Numbered from the stretch's first letter, positions 16,997 through 25,324 are shown. The stretch: DNA of 64,000 nt from Geobacter sp. SVR (GCF_016865365.1 NZ_AP024469.1:797001-861000); one strand, 5' to 3'. Notes: a model not told the origin generated them from the letters alone. Made by a program: numbers and translations.

Positions 16997-18517
16997 ATGC
17001 TGGAAGTCGCCACATGGAAATCGCATAAGAACCTCTTCCTCAACACCCTGGCCTTTACGGTCTGCTTTGCGGCCTGGATGTTCAACGGCGTGCTGGTGAC
17101 CTATCTGGTTGACAACCAGGTTTTCACCTGGGGGCCGGTCCAGATCGGCTGGCTGTTCGGGATTCCGGTCCTGACCGGCTCGATTTTCCGTTTGCCGGCC
17201 GGCATGCTGACCGACAGGTTCGGCGGCAAGCCGGTGTACGGAACGCTTCTCATCCTCTGCGCCATTCCGATGTATCTGCTCTCCAAGGCCGACAGCTTTA
17301 CCTCATTTGCCCTGTGCAGCTTCGGTTTCGGCATGGCCGGGGTAAGCTTTTCGATCGGTATTGCCTTCACCTCGGTCTGGTATCCGCGCGAGCGGCAGGG
17401 CACGGCGCTGGGAATCTTCGGTGCCGGGAACGCCGGGGCGGCCCTGACCACGCTGCTGGCCCCGACCATGCTCAACCGGCTGACCGACAATGGCGCCAAC
17501 CTGGAAGGCTGGCGCGCGCTGCCGGTCTATTACGCCCTGATCCTGGCGGTCATGGGGGTAATTTTCTTCGTCTTCAGTGACAACAGAAAACCGGCCGGGT
17601 CCGGCAAGCCCTTCTTCGCCATGCTGACACCGCTCAAACATGTCCGGGTCTGGCGTTTCGGTCTGTACTACTTTCTGGTGTTCGGCTGTTTCGTGGCCTT
17701 TTCCCAATGGCTGGTGCCCTACTTCGTGAATGTCTATTACCTGCCGCTGGTGACCGCCGGCCTGTTCGCCTCGATGTTCAGCCTCCCATCGGGGGTGATC
17801 CGCGCCCTGGGGGGCTGGATGTCCGACAGGTTCGGCGGCCGCCGGATCATGTACTGGGTGCTGGGCGCCTCCACGGTCATCAGCCTGATGGTGACGATAC
17901 CGAGGATGGAGATCCAGTCCCCCGGACGAGGGGTGATGGCCAAGCGGGCCGGCACGGTCCAGGCGGTGACCGGCGAATCCATCGTAGTAAGGGAACTGAA
18001 AAGCAGCTTGGCCGTGCTGGGGGACCAATCCTACGCGTTGAAGGCCAAGCCGGTGGTACTGCAGGGTTTCGACGACCGGATGCTGATACTGCCTGGGAAG
18101 CAGACCTGGCAGGAGCCGGTGGTCACGGTCGGGCAGACGGTCAAGAAAAAGGAGCTGCTTGCCAAAGGGGTGACGCGGATATTCTTTCAGGCCAATGTCT
18201 GGATCTTTGCCGTGCTGGTGCTGGCACTCGGTGCGATCTGGGGCATCGGCAAGGCGGCGGTCTACAAGCTGATCCCGGATTACTTTCCGGACGAGGTCGG
18301 CGTGGTGGGGGGGATGGTGGGAGTGCTCGGCGGCCTGGGCGGTTTCGTCTGCCCGATCGTGTTCGGGTATCTGCTGGAATGGACCGGGCTGTGGACCAGT
18401 TGCTGGATGTTCATGTTGGCCCTGTCGGTGGTCTGCCTGGTTTCACTGCACCATGTCGCCCAGAAGATGATGAAGCAGAAGCATCCTGACGATATGCGTA
18501 CGTTCGAGCAGCATTAA
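16997..18517 (+). CDS. narK: NarK-type nitrate/nitrite transporter with inserted soluble domain
   Basis: The 506-residue major facilitator protein belongs to the nitrate/nitrite porter family. It shows the NNP signature (AGVSFSIGIAFTSVWYP...GIFGAGNAGAA) and two MFS loop motifs (GMLTDRFGGK, GWMSDRFGGRR). An extra segment of about 90 residues (roughly 302-395) interrupts the second six-helix half. It is polar, rich in beta-type sequence and contains GTVQAV and VVTVGQTVKKKELLAKG, reminiscent of a barrel-sandwich (lipoyl/RNAP-hybrid-like) fold. By sequence it looks like a NarK1-type H+/nitrate symporter, an inference. The start at 16997 follows a GGGAGG site; the longer upstream reading lacks one. 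It lies between narI and the second narK. Confidence 0.9.
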   Translation: MLEVATWKSHKNLFLNTLAFTVCFAAWMFNGVLVTYLVDNQVFTWGPVQIGWLFGIPVLTGSIFRLPAGMLTDRFGGKPVYGTLLILCAIPMYLLSKADSFTSFALCSFGFGMAGVSFSIGIAFTSVWYPRERQGTALGIFGAGNAGAALTTLLAPTMLNRLTDNGANLEGWRALPVYYALILAVMGVIFFVFSDNRKPAGSGKPFFAMLTPLKHVRVWRFGLYYFLVFGCFVAFSQWLVPYFVNVYYLPLVTAGLFASMFSLPSGVIRALGGWMSDRFGGRRIMYWVLGASTVISLMVTIPRMEIQSPGRGVMAKRAGTVQAVTGESIVVRELKSSLAVLGDQSYALKAKPVVLQGFDDRMLILPGKQTWQEPVVTVGQTVKKKELLAKGVTRIFFQANVWIFAVLVLALGAIWGIGKAAVYKLIPDYFPDEVGVVGGMVGVLGGLGGFVCPIVFGYLLEWTGLWTSCWMFMLALSVVCLVSLHHVAQKMMKQKHPDDMRTFEQH

Positions 18518-18519
18518 GT

Positions 18520-18639
18520 GGTTGTTGAAAAACGGGCATCTCGCCGCCGTCCTCGTCAGCCCTCTTGTGCGGCGTAGCGCTGCTACGCCTCCGCGGGGCT
18601 TCCTGCGGGTGCGACGATCTGCCCATTTTTGAACAACCT
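18520..18639. repeat. 120-bp dispersed hairpin element with 19-bp terminal inverted repeats
   Basis: The ends GGTTGTTGAAAAACGGGCA and its opposite arm match at 17 of 19 positions. The interior contains the perfect palindrome CGTAGC-GCT-GCTACG and the flanking GCGGGG run. Related, more decayed copies in the opposite orientation occur at 54934-55110 and 57072-57233. No coding capacity is seen. It resembles the MITE-like repeats common in Geobacter genomes and separates the two narK genes. Confidence 0.7.
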
Positions 18640-18700
18640 GAGAATTTCAACAGCCTGTTTTTTAAAACAGCACGGCAAACTACCGGGCAAGGAGAAGGCT

Positions 18701-20086
18701 ATGTCATCACGTGTGTTAACCGAATGGAATCCTGAAAACGGACAGTTCTGGGAAAACAGGGGCAAGGCGGTCGCCAGCCGCAACCTGTGGATATCGATTC
18801 CGGCGCTGTTCCTGTCGTTTGCGGTCTGGATGGTCTGGAGCGTGGTGGTCGTCAACCTGCCCTCCATCGGATTTCCGTACGACCCGAACAAGCTCTTCTG
18901 GCTGGCGGCCCTGCCGGGACTCTCCGGCGCCACGCTGAGGATCTTCTACTCGTTTATGGTGCCGATCTTCGGCGGCCGTACCTGGACCACCATCAGCACC
19001 GCCTCGCTGCTCATCCCGGCCGTGGGGATCGGATTTGCCGTGCGCGATCCGCAGACCAGCTACAGCACCATGCTGATCCTGGCGCTCTTGTGCGGCTTCG
19101 GAGGGGGCAATTTCGCCTCCAGCATGGCCAACATCAGCTTCTTTTTCCCCAAAGCCCAGAAGGGTACCGCCCTGGGGCTGAATGCCGGACTCGGCAATCT
19201 GGGGGTAAGCGCCATGCAGTTCATCGTGCCGCTGATTATCACCACCGGGGTGTTCGGCGCCCTGTGCGGAGATCCCCAGATGTGCATCATCAAGGGGGTG
19301 AGCAGGCCCATGTGGCTGCAGAATGCCGGCTTCGTGTGGGTGCCCTTCATTCTCGTTTCGGCCATTGCCGCCTGGTTCGGGATGAACGCCATTGCCAGCG
19401 CCAAGGCCTCCTTCAGCGAGCAGGCCGTCATCTTCCGCCGCAAGCACAACTGGCTGATGTGCTGGCTGTACCTCGGCACCTTCGGCTCCTTCATCGGCTA
19501 CTCGGCCGGGCTGCCGCTGTTGACCAAGTCCCAGTTCCCCGGCATCAATCCGACCCAGTACGCCTTCCTCGGTCCGCTGGTTGGGGCTCTGCTCCGTCCG
19601 GTGGGGGGCTGGTTGGCAGACAAGCTCGGCGGCGCCCGGGTCACCTTCTGGAATTTCATCGTCATGGCGGCGGCCGCGTGCGGGGTGATCTTCTTCCTCC
19701 CCAGCCATGGCAGCGGCGGCAATTTCTGGGGCTTTCTGGCCATGTTCATGCTGCTGTTCGCCACCACCGGCATCGGTAACGGCTCCACCTTCCGCATGAT
19801 CCCGGTCATCTTCCTCACCGAACGGCAGCGGGAAGCGGCCGGCAAGGGGCAGGCAGCCCAGGAGCAGGCCGTCAGAGACGCCAACAAGGAGGCAGCGGCA
19901 GTGCTCGGTTTCACTTCGGCCTTTGCCGCCTACGGCGCCTTCTTCATCCCCAAGAGCTTCGGCACGTCGATCACATTGACCGGTGGACCGGAAGGAGCAC
20001 TTTACGGTTTCATCGCCTTCTACGCCACCTGCATCGTCATGACCTGGTGGTTTTATTCGCGTAAAAACGCCGCCATGCCCTGTTGA
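18701..20086 (+). CDS. narK: second NarK-type nitrate/nitrite transporter
   Basis: The 461-residue MFS protein has about 12 helices. It has NNP-family motifs in GFGGGNFASSMANISFFFP and LNAGLGNLGVSAMQF and the MFS loop motif GWLADKLGGAR. It lacks the soluble insertion of its neighbour. Its sequence type is closer to NarK2 nitrate/nitrite antiporters, so the pair may provide nitrate uptake and nitrite export; this assignment is inference. The start at 18701 follows AAGGAG; an in-frame ATG 72 bases upstream lies at the edge of the repeat and has no such site. Confidence 0.9.
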   Translation: MSSRVLTEWNPENGQFWENRGKAVASRNLWISIPALFLSFAVWMVWSVVVVNLPSIGFPYDPNKLFWLAALPGLSGATLRIFYSFMVPIFGGRTWTTISTASLLIPAVGIGFAVRDPQTSYSTMLILALLCGFGGGNFASSMANISFFFPKAQKGTALGLNAGLGNLGVSAMQFIVPLIITTGVFGALCGDPQMCIIKGVSRPMWLQNAGFVWVPFILVSAIAAWFGMNAIASAKASFSEQAVIFRRKHNWLMCWLYLGTFGSFIGYSAGLPLLTKSQFPGINPTQYAFLGPLVGALLRPVGGWLADKLGGARVTFWNFIVMAAAACGVIFFLPSHGSGGNFWGFLAMFMLLFATTGIGNGSTFRMIPVIFLTERQREAAGKGQAAQEQAVRDANKEAAAVLGFTSAFAAYGAFFIPKSFGTSITLTGGPEGALYGFIAFYATCIVMTWWFYSRKNAAMPC

Positions 20087-20233
20087 CCGTAATGGGCACG
20101 AACCAGTCCACGGGTAACACGTCAGAGGAGGATTCATACCATTTTCAGGCAATTCCCGGTTCGGGCGTGAATGTGTCCCGGAGGTTGCCGGCGTGCAAGG
20201 ATACGTTTTTGCGTGCAGATGCAGGAACGTTGT

Positions 20234-20249
20234 GTTACCGTTTGGTAAC
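20234..20249. promoter_or_regulatory. palindrome GTTACC-N4-GGTAAC upstream of the sigma-54 activator gene
   Basis: A 6-bp perfect inverted repeat with a 4-base spacer ends 19 bases before the activator start. The same arms and spacing recur at 21675-21690 before the nap promoter. It is a likely autoregulatory site of the adjacent Fis-type DNA-binding protein. Confidence 0.65.
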
Positions 20250-20268
20250 CTTTGCGGGTCCGGGGAGA

Positions 20269-21657
20269 ATGGTGAGTAACTGTATCGATATACCGAACAT
20301 TTATCAGGCAATCCTGGAAAGCATGGGGGAAGGGATCATCGTTGCCGATGCCGAGGGCACGCTGATTTTCATCAATCGCACCGCTGAACGTCTCCGAGGT
20401 ATCAAGGCCGCCAACTTCATCGGTCGCAGCATCCTGTCCATCCATTCACCCCATTCGGCGGAACGCATCGCAAAACTCCTGGAGGCCCTTAAAGACGGCT
20501 CCATCAACACATCGCGGCGGGTGATCGATGTCAGGGGCAGATACTTCGAGAACAGCTACTATCCCATCCGGCATCCGGACGGCGGCCTCTATCGGGGAAC
20601 CCTCATGATAAGCAGGGACATCACCGAAAAGCGGCGCCTCAAGGAAGAGAACCTGCTGCTGAGGGAGAAAATGTCCCTGGGCAGTGCCTTCGAAGGCTTC
20701 GTGGGGACCAGCCAGGCCATTCTGCAGGTATTCCGGACCATCTCAACCATCGCCTCCCTCGATTCCACCATCCTGATCACCGGTGAAAGCGGCACCGGCA
20801 AGGAGTTGGTGGCCACAGCCATCCAGCAGCACAGCAAGCGCCGCCATAAACCGATGATCACGGTGAACTGCGCCGCCCTGCCGGAACACCTAGTGGAGTC
20901 GGAGCTGTTCGGCCACGAGCGGGGAGCCTTCACCGGGGCCGTTTCCAACCGCCGCGGCAAGTTCGAGCAGGCCAACGGCGGTACCATCCTGCTGGACGAG
21001 ATCGGCGATCTTCCGGCCAGTGCCCAGGCCAAGCTGTTGCGCGTCATCCAGGAGAAGACCGTGGCCCGCCTGGGGGGGGAGCGCGACATCCGGGTGGACG
21101 TGCGCATCATTGCCGCCACGAACCGGGATCTGCAGACGCTGGTGGAGTTGGACCTATTTCGCCAGGATCTCTACTACCGCCTCAATGTGATCACCATCCA
21201 CGCCCCCCCCCTGCGTGAGCGGCGCGAGGATATCGTCCCGCTGGCCGAGCATTTCGTCCGCCTGTTTGCCGAAAAGATGGAACGTCCGGTCAAAGGGCTC
21301 AGTGAACCTGCCGTCCGAATTCTGGCCGCCTATGATTACCCCGGCAATGTCCGCGAACTTGAACACGCCATGGAGCGCGGCGTGGCGCTGTGCTGCGGCG
21401 ACTTGCTGGAGCCGCAGGACCTGCCGCCCCATTTTCTGGCGGCCCGCAGCGCGAACAGCTCCGCCATCGGACAGGAGGATGAACAGAATGCGTTACGCCC
21501 CCTGTCGCATTCCGTCGGCGATTTCGAGCGGCAACTGGTTCTGGATGCCCTGCTCAAAGCCGGCGGCCGCAAGGCCGATGCGGCCCGGTTGCTCAACATC
21601 TCCCGCAAGACCCTCTGGAAGAAACTGAAGCAGATCGAAGCAGTGGAAACCAGGTAA
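20269..21657 (+). CDS. PAS-domain sigma-54-dependent transcriptional activator
   Basis: The 462-residue enhancer-binding protein has an N-terminal PAS domain (about 8-115), a central AAA+ domain and a C-terminal Fis helix-turn-helix. The AAA+ domain shows Walker A GESGTGKE, the sigma-54 contact loop GAFTGA, and Walker B ILLDEIGDL. The helix-turn-helix reads RKADAARLLNISRKTLWKKL. There is no receiver domain, so it should sense a signal directly through PAS rather than by phosphorylation. The start at 20269 was chosen because GGGGAG precedes it and the PAS begins there; the longer reading from 20083 would put the upstream palindrome inside the coding region. It lies between narK and napD and probably controls the nap promoter. 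Confidence 0.9.
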   Translation: MVSNCIDIPNIYQAILESMGEGIIVADAEGTLIFINRTAERLRGIKAANFIGRSILSIHSPHSAERIAKLLEALKDGSINTSRRVIDVRGRYFENSYYPIRHPDGGLYRGTLMISRDITEKRRLKEENLLLREKMSLGSAFEGFVGTSQAILQVFRTISTIASLDSTILITGESGTGKELVATAIQQHSKRRHKPMITVNCAALPEHLVESELFGHERGAFTGAVSNRRGKFEQANGGTILLDEIGDLPASAQAKLLRVIQEKTVARLGGERDIRVDVRIIAATNRDLQTLVELDLFRQDLYYRLNVITIHAPPLRERREDIVPLAEHFVRLFAEKMERPVKGLSEPAVRILAAYDYPGNVRELEHAMERGVALCCGDLLEPQDLPPHFLAARSANSSAIGQEDEQNALRPLSHSVGDFERQLVLDALLKAGGRKADAARLLNISRKTLWKKLKQIEAVETR

Positions 21658-21671
21658 CATTCCCGTACATC

Positions 21672-21693
21672 GACGTTACCGACTGGTAACGTC
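21672..21693. promoter_or_regulatory. upstream activator palindrome for the nap operon
   Basis: GACGTTACC-GACT-GGTAACGTC is a perfect inverted repeat with 9-bp arms. It shares the GTTACC-N4-GGTAAC core with 20234-20249. It sits about 90 bases upstream of the -24 element, a normal distance for a sigma-54 enhancer. A further half-site GGTAAC is at 21653-21658. Confidence 0.75.
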
Positions 21694-21778
21694 AACGTGC
21701 GCCTCTTTTCTCCCCCGCCTATCCGGCCTTCAACTCAACCACTCGAAATGTATACACATAAAGGCCGTGTCGCCCGTA

Positions 21779-21794
21779 TGGCACGTTCCCTGCT
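21779..21794 (+). promoter_or_regulatory. sigma-54 (-24/-12) promoter of the nap operon
   Basis: TGGCACGTTCCCTGCT matches the consensus TGGCACG-N4-TTGCW with one mismatch. The invariant GG and GC are separated by exactly 10 bases. It lies 40 bases upstream of napD, downstream of the paired palindrome and directly after the sigma-54 activator gene. Confidence 0.85.
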
Positions 21795-21833
21795 AAACGT
21801 CCCGGTTGTAGAACGCACAGCAAGGGGAAAACC

Positions 21834-22082
21834 ATGCCCGTTTCGGGAATTGTGATTATCTGCAGGGACGGTCGCGCCGATACCGTTGCGGCGCAGCTTA
21901 CGGCGCTCGAGGGGGTCGAGGTACACGGGGTATTGCCCGGCAACCGGGTGGTAGCGGTGGTGGAGGCTGATACCGTTGACAGAGAGGTTTCCCTGGTCTC
22001 TGGCCTCCATGAATGTGACGGGGTGGTCTCGGTCCAGGTTGCCTATCATAACTTCGAGGACATTCAGTGGCGTGCAGTGTGA
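21834..22082 (+). CDS. napD: NapD-like chaperone for NapA
   Basis: The 82-residue protein has the ferredoxin-like fold pattern of NapD: an N-terminal VSGIVIICRDG strand, LEGVEVHGVLPGNRVVAVVE and a C-terminal DGVVSVQVAYHNFE. NapD binds the twin-arginine signal of NapA and holds back export until cofactor insertion is complete. The gene starts 40 bases after the sigma-54 promoter and 30 bp before napA, which fits. Confidence 0.88.
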   Translation: MPVSGIVIICRDGRADTVAAQLTALEGVEVHGVLPGNRVVAVVEADTVDREVSLVSGLHECDGVVSVQVAYHNFEDIQWRAV

Positions 22083-22112
22083 TGCGTTTTTATTTCGGGT
22101 ACGGGAGGACGT

Positions 22113-24443
22113 ATGGGACTGAGCAGACGTGATTTTTTGAAGACCAGCGCCGCAGCCGCCGCATTGGCGGCAGCCGGAGCATCGATGAGGAATCCGCTGG
22201 GGGTGCAGGAAGCTGAAGCCGCCGACAGCTCCGGCATTACGTGGGGCAAGGCCCCCTGCCGTTACTGCGGTGTCGGCTGCGGCGTGCTGGTGGGGGTCAA
22301 GGGGGGCAGGATCGTGGCCACCAAGGGTGACCCGCAGGCACCAGTCAACAAGGGTCTCAACTGCATCAAGGGCTACCTCCTCTCCAAGGCGCTGTACGGC
22401 AGGGACCGCCTCACCACGCCGCTGATCCGCAAAGGCGACAGGATGGTCGAGGCCTCCTGGGACGAAGCCCTGGACCTGATCGCCTCCAAATTCAGGGAGT
22501 CGATTGCCAAAAACGGGCCGGACTCGGTGGCCATGTTCGGTTCAGGACAGTGGACTGTGTTCGAGGGCTATACCGCTTCCAAACTCTTCAAGGGGGGCAT
22601 CGGCACCAACAACCTGGAACCCAATGCGCGCTTCTGCATGGCCTCTGCGGTCGTGGCCTTCATGAATACCTTCGGATCCGACGAGCCGATGGGCTGCTAC
22701 GATGACCTGGACTTGGGAGACACCTATATCTTGTGGGGCGCCAACATGGCCGAGGCGCATCCGGTGCTGTTCTCCCGCCTGATCGACAACAAGCTCAAAA
22801 ATCCCAAGGTCAAAATCATCGACCTGGGTACCCGTCGTACCCGCACCACCCAGATGGCGGACCAGTACATCCCTTTCAAGCCGCAGGGCGATCTGGCGCT
22901 GGCCAATGCCCTGGCCCATGTGATCGTCCGCGACGGCCTCTATGACGAGGCCTTCATCAAGAAACACTGCGTCTTCAAGCGGGGCAAGGAAAATGCTCCC
23001 TACGGCCTGACTGACAAGGAAAACTTCAACGAGGGACCCAATGACGTCAAGGTCCTGACCTTCGAGGAATACCGGGAGTACCTCAAACCCTTCACCCCGG
23101 AGTGGGGCGAGAAACTTTCGGGGGTCCCCGCCAAGACGATAGTCGAACTGGCCCACCTCTACGGCGACAAATCCCGTAAGGTCAACTCGCTCTGGACCAT
23201 GGGGGTCAACCAGCATGTGCGCGGCACCTGGGTCAACAACCTGATTTACAGCCTGCACCTGCTGACCGGCAAGATCTGCCGTCCCGGGGAGAACCCGCTC
23301 TCCCTGACCGGTCAACCCTCTGCCTGCGGCACGGCCCGCGAGGTGGGCACCTTTTCCCATCGCCTGCCGGCCGACATGGTGGTCATGAACGAGGATCACC
23401 GCAAAAAGGCCGCCAAAATATGGGGCATCGATCCGGCCAGGATTCCGGCCAAGCCGGGGCCGCATGCCATCGAAATGTTCCGTGCCGTTGACCGGGGGGA
23501 GATCAAATGCATGTGGGTGCAGTGCACCAACCCCTTCCAGTCGACCCCCAATCTGGCCCGTTACCGCAAGGGAGCCCGCAAGGATGGCCGCTTCATTGTG
23601 GTTTCCGACATCTACCCAACCCGCTCGACAGAGCTGGCTGACGTGGTGCTCCCCTCCGCCTCCTGGGTGGAAAAGGAGGGGGTCTTCGGCAACACCGAAC
23701 GCCGGACTCAGCAATGGTTCAAGATGATCGATCCCCCCGGCCAGGCCAAACCGGATGCCTGGCAGATGATCGAGGTTGCCAAACGCCTTGGTCTTGGCCA
23801 CCTGTTTCCCTACAGCGAGCAGAACTTCCATAAGGAAATGTGGGAGGAATATCGCCAGTTCACCATCGGTACCGGCAAGGACCTGGCCCCCTATGAAACC
23901 TATTTTACGGTGCGCGGCCTGCGCTGGCCGATAAAAGCGGATGGCAAGGAGACCAGGTACCGGTATGTGGAAGGGGATGATCCCAAGGTTGGAATGGGCG
24001 AGGGGATCAAGTTCCATAAAGCCCCCAACTACAAGGCCACCATCTGGGCCCGCCCCTACGAGCCGGCTGCGGAGGTGCCGGACGGGCAGTACCCGTTCTG
24101 GCTCAGCACCGGCCGTTTGCTGGAGCATTGGCACACCGCCACCATGACCGGGCGCATACCGGAATTGAAACGCGCCATGCCCGGCGCCACCCTTGAGATG
24201 CATCCCGAGGACGCCGGCCGCCTCGGCATCAGGAATCGCCAGAAGGTAAAGATCAGCTCCCGACGCGGATCGATTGTCCTGCCGGTGGAACTGAACGGTC
24301 GGGGCAAGCCCGAGAAGGGCAATGTCTTCACCACATTCTTCGACGAAGCCAAGCTGATCAACGACCTGTGCATCGACGCCTTTGATCCGCTTTCCAAGGA
24401 ACCGGATTTCAAGAAATGTGCGGTAAAGATCGAGAAGGCGTAG
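22113..24443 (+). CDS. napA: periplasmic nitrate reductase catalytic subunit
   Basis: The 776-residue Mo-bisMGD enzyme begins with a twin-arginine signal (SRRDFLK, then an Ala-rich core ending near AEA). The 4Fe-4S cluster ligands are C49, C52, C56 and C84. The Mo ligand is C175 in NARFCMASAV, the NapA/formate dehydrogenase-type Cys rather than the NarG Asp. Length is close to monomeric Desulfovibrio NapA and shorter than E. coli NapA. The nap context (napD before, a NapB-like cytochrome after) supports nitrate reductase over assimilatory NasA or formate dehydrogenase. A GGGAGG site precedes the ATG. Confidence 0.93.
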   Translation: MGLSRRDFLKTSAAAAALAAAGASMRNPLGVQEAEAADSSGITWGKAPCRYCGVGCGVLVGVKGGRIVATKGDPQAPVNKGLNCIKGYLLSKALYGRDRLTTPLIRKGDRMVEASWDEALDLIASKFRESIAKNGPDSVAMFGSGQWTVFEGYTASKLFKGGIGTNNLEPNARFCMASAVVAFMNTFGSDEPMGCYDDLDLGDTYILWGANMAEAHPVLFSRLIDNKLKNPKVKIIDLGTRRTRTTQMADQYIPFKPQGDLALANALAHVIVRDGLYDEAFIKKHCVFKRGKENAPYGLTDKENFNEGPNDVKVLTFEEYREYLKPFTPEWGEKLSGVPAKTIVELAHLYGDKSRKVNSLWTMGVNQHVRGTWVNNLIYSLHLLTGKICRPGENPLSLTGQPSACGTAREVGTFSHRLPADMVVMNEDHRKKAAKIWGIDPARIPAKPGPHAIEMFRAVDRGEIKCMWVQCTNPFQSTPNLARYRKGARKDGRFIVVSDIYPTRSTELADVVLPSASWVEKEGVFGNTERRTQQWFKMIDPPGQAKPDAWQMIEVAKRLGLGHLFPYSEQNFHKEMWEEYRQFTIGTGKDLAPYETYFTVRGLRWPIKADGKETRYRYVEGDDPKVGMGEGIKFHKAPNYKATIWARPYEPAAEVPDGQYPFWLSTGRLLEHWHTATMTGRIPELKRAMPGATLEMHPEDAGRLGIRNRQKVKISSRRGSIVLPVELNGRGKPEKGNVFTTFFDEAKLINDLCIDAFDPLSKEPDFKKCAVKIEKA

Positions 24444-24544
24444 CGATGTCAAAGCCGAAAGAGCGACCGGATATCGGCAGCACACTGCCTCCGGTTCTCG
24501 CGATTATATCTTCATATGAAGCAGTCCCCAGGAGGTCGGTTGCC

Positions 24545-24850
24545 ATGAAGACTCTGTCCCGCTGTCTTATCCCGCTTGCTTGCCTGTGTGCGCTGGCTCT
24601 TCCCGCAGGAGCCGCAGAAAAGGGGGGCGATTATGCCAAGGATGCCGCGTCTGCCGAAGGGACACCAGCCACGGTCCCGCATCGCATGGATGACAAGGCC
24701 CACGCGGATTGTCTGGCCTGCCATCTCACGGGGGTGCGCGGTGCCCCGGTAACACCGCATCCTGAACGCCGCGACTGTGCCCAGTGTCACGTGCAGGGTG
24801 AGATAAAGCGAAATACGCCGGAAAAGAAAAAAGACGGAAAGAAACGTTAG
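24545..24850 (+). CDS. napB: short NapB-like diheme cytochrome c
   Basis: The 101-residue protein has a signal peptide (to about AGAA, residue 24). Its central part reads VPHRMDDKAHADCLACH and APVTPHPERRDCAQCHV, with hemes at 56-60 and 78-82. The spacing of the paired histidines, both CxxCH motifs and the CHV ending match the NapB family. Full NapB proteins are about 150 residues, so this is a stripped-down form. A Lys-rich tail follows the last heme. The start at 24545 has AGGAGG nine bases upstream; longer in-frame starts overlap the end of napA. It should pass electrons to NapA in the periplasm. Confidence 0.8.
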   Translation: MKTLSRCLIPLACLCALALPAGAAEKGGDYAKDAASAEGTPATVPHRMDDKAHADCLACHLTGVRGAPVTPHPERRDCAQCHVQGEIKRNTPEKKKDGKKR

Positions 24851-24861
24851 AAGGATCCCGC

Positions 24862-25218
24862 ATGGGCATCTCCCGCAAGGATTTTTTTCGCCAGAGTCTG
24901 CTGTCCCTGGGGCAAACCGCCCTGGATCTGGCCGGCGCGCTCAAGGCCCCGGCCGATGCATCGGCTCCCGTGCCGGAAGTGCCGTATCCGCCGCAGCCGC
25001 GTGAGGACATGATGGCGACCTCGTTCAACGAGCGCTGTCTGGCGCGGGAATGCGGCTGCTTCATCTGTTCCGAGCGTTGCGAATCCGGGGCCCTCATGGT
25101 GGTGCCGGGGCAGGGGGTGCGGATCGATGGGGCGCGCTGCATCGGATGCGGCACCTGTGAGTACATCTGTCCGGTTACCCCCAAGGCGGTGGCCCTGGTA
25201 CCGCGGGAAGGAACATAG
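24862..25218 (+). CDS. napF: NapF-like ferredoxin protein
   Basis: The 118-residue protein starts with SRKDFFRQSLLSLG, which resembles a weak twin-arginine motif with Lys in the second place and is followed by only a mild hydrophobic stretch. Two Fe-S regions follow. The C-terminal one is canonical (C93, C96, C99, C103; CIGCGTCEYICP). The first has an irregular order C59-x4-C64-x-C66-x2-C69-x3-C73. It is half the size of E. coli NapF and may correspond to a fragment of NapF/NapG. Whether it is exported is unclear. It lies 11 bp after the napB-like gene. Confidence 0.7.
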   Translation: MGISRKDFFRQSLLSLGQTALDLAGALKAPADASAPVPEVPYPPQPREDMMATSFNERCLARECGCFICSERCESGALMVVPGQGVRIDGARCIGCGTCEYICPVTPKAVALVPREGT

Positions 25219-25224
25219 TTTTTT

Positions 25225-25238
25225 TTGACTCACATCAA
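25225..25238 (+). promoter_or_regulatory. FNR-type operator before the octaheme nitrite reductase gene
   Basis: TTGAC-TCAC-ATCAA fits the FNR/DNR consensus TTGAY-N4-RTCAA and resembles the site before the nar operon. It lies 87 bases upstream of the reductase start, right after the NapF-like gene. The reductase could thus have its own anaerobic promoter in addition to read-through from nap. Confidence 0.6.
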
Positions 25239-25324
25239 GGTTTTTATCGGAGAACGCGTGCAGAGTTCCTCCGGAAAAGATTCAATGCAGCACATGATAT
25301 CCACCACATGAGAGGAGAGAAACA

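Noticed and set aside
20083-20268. N-terminal extension of the sigma-54 activator
   Set aside because: The extension lacks a domain, overlaps the narK stop and would place the GTTACC palindrome within coding sequence. GGGGAG before 20269 gives a better start.
22542-24485. 647-codon open frame on the minus strand
   Set aside because: Antisense shadow of napA.
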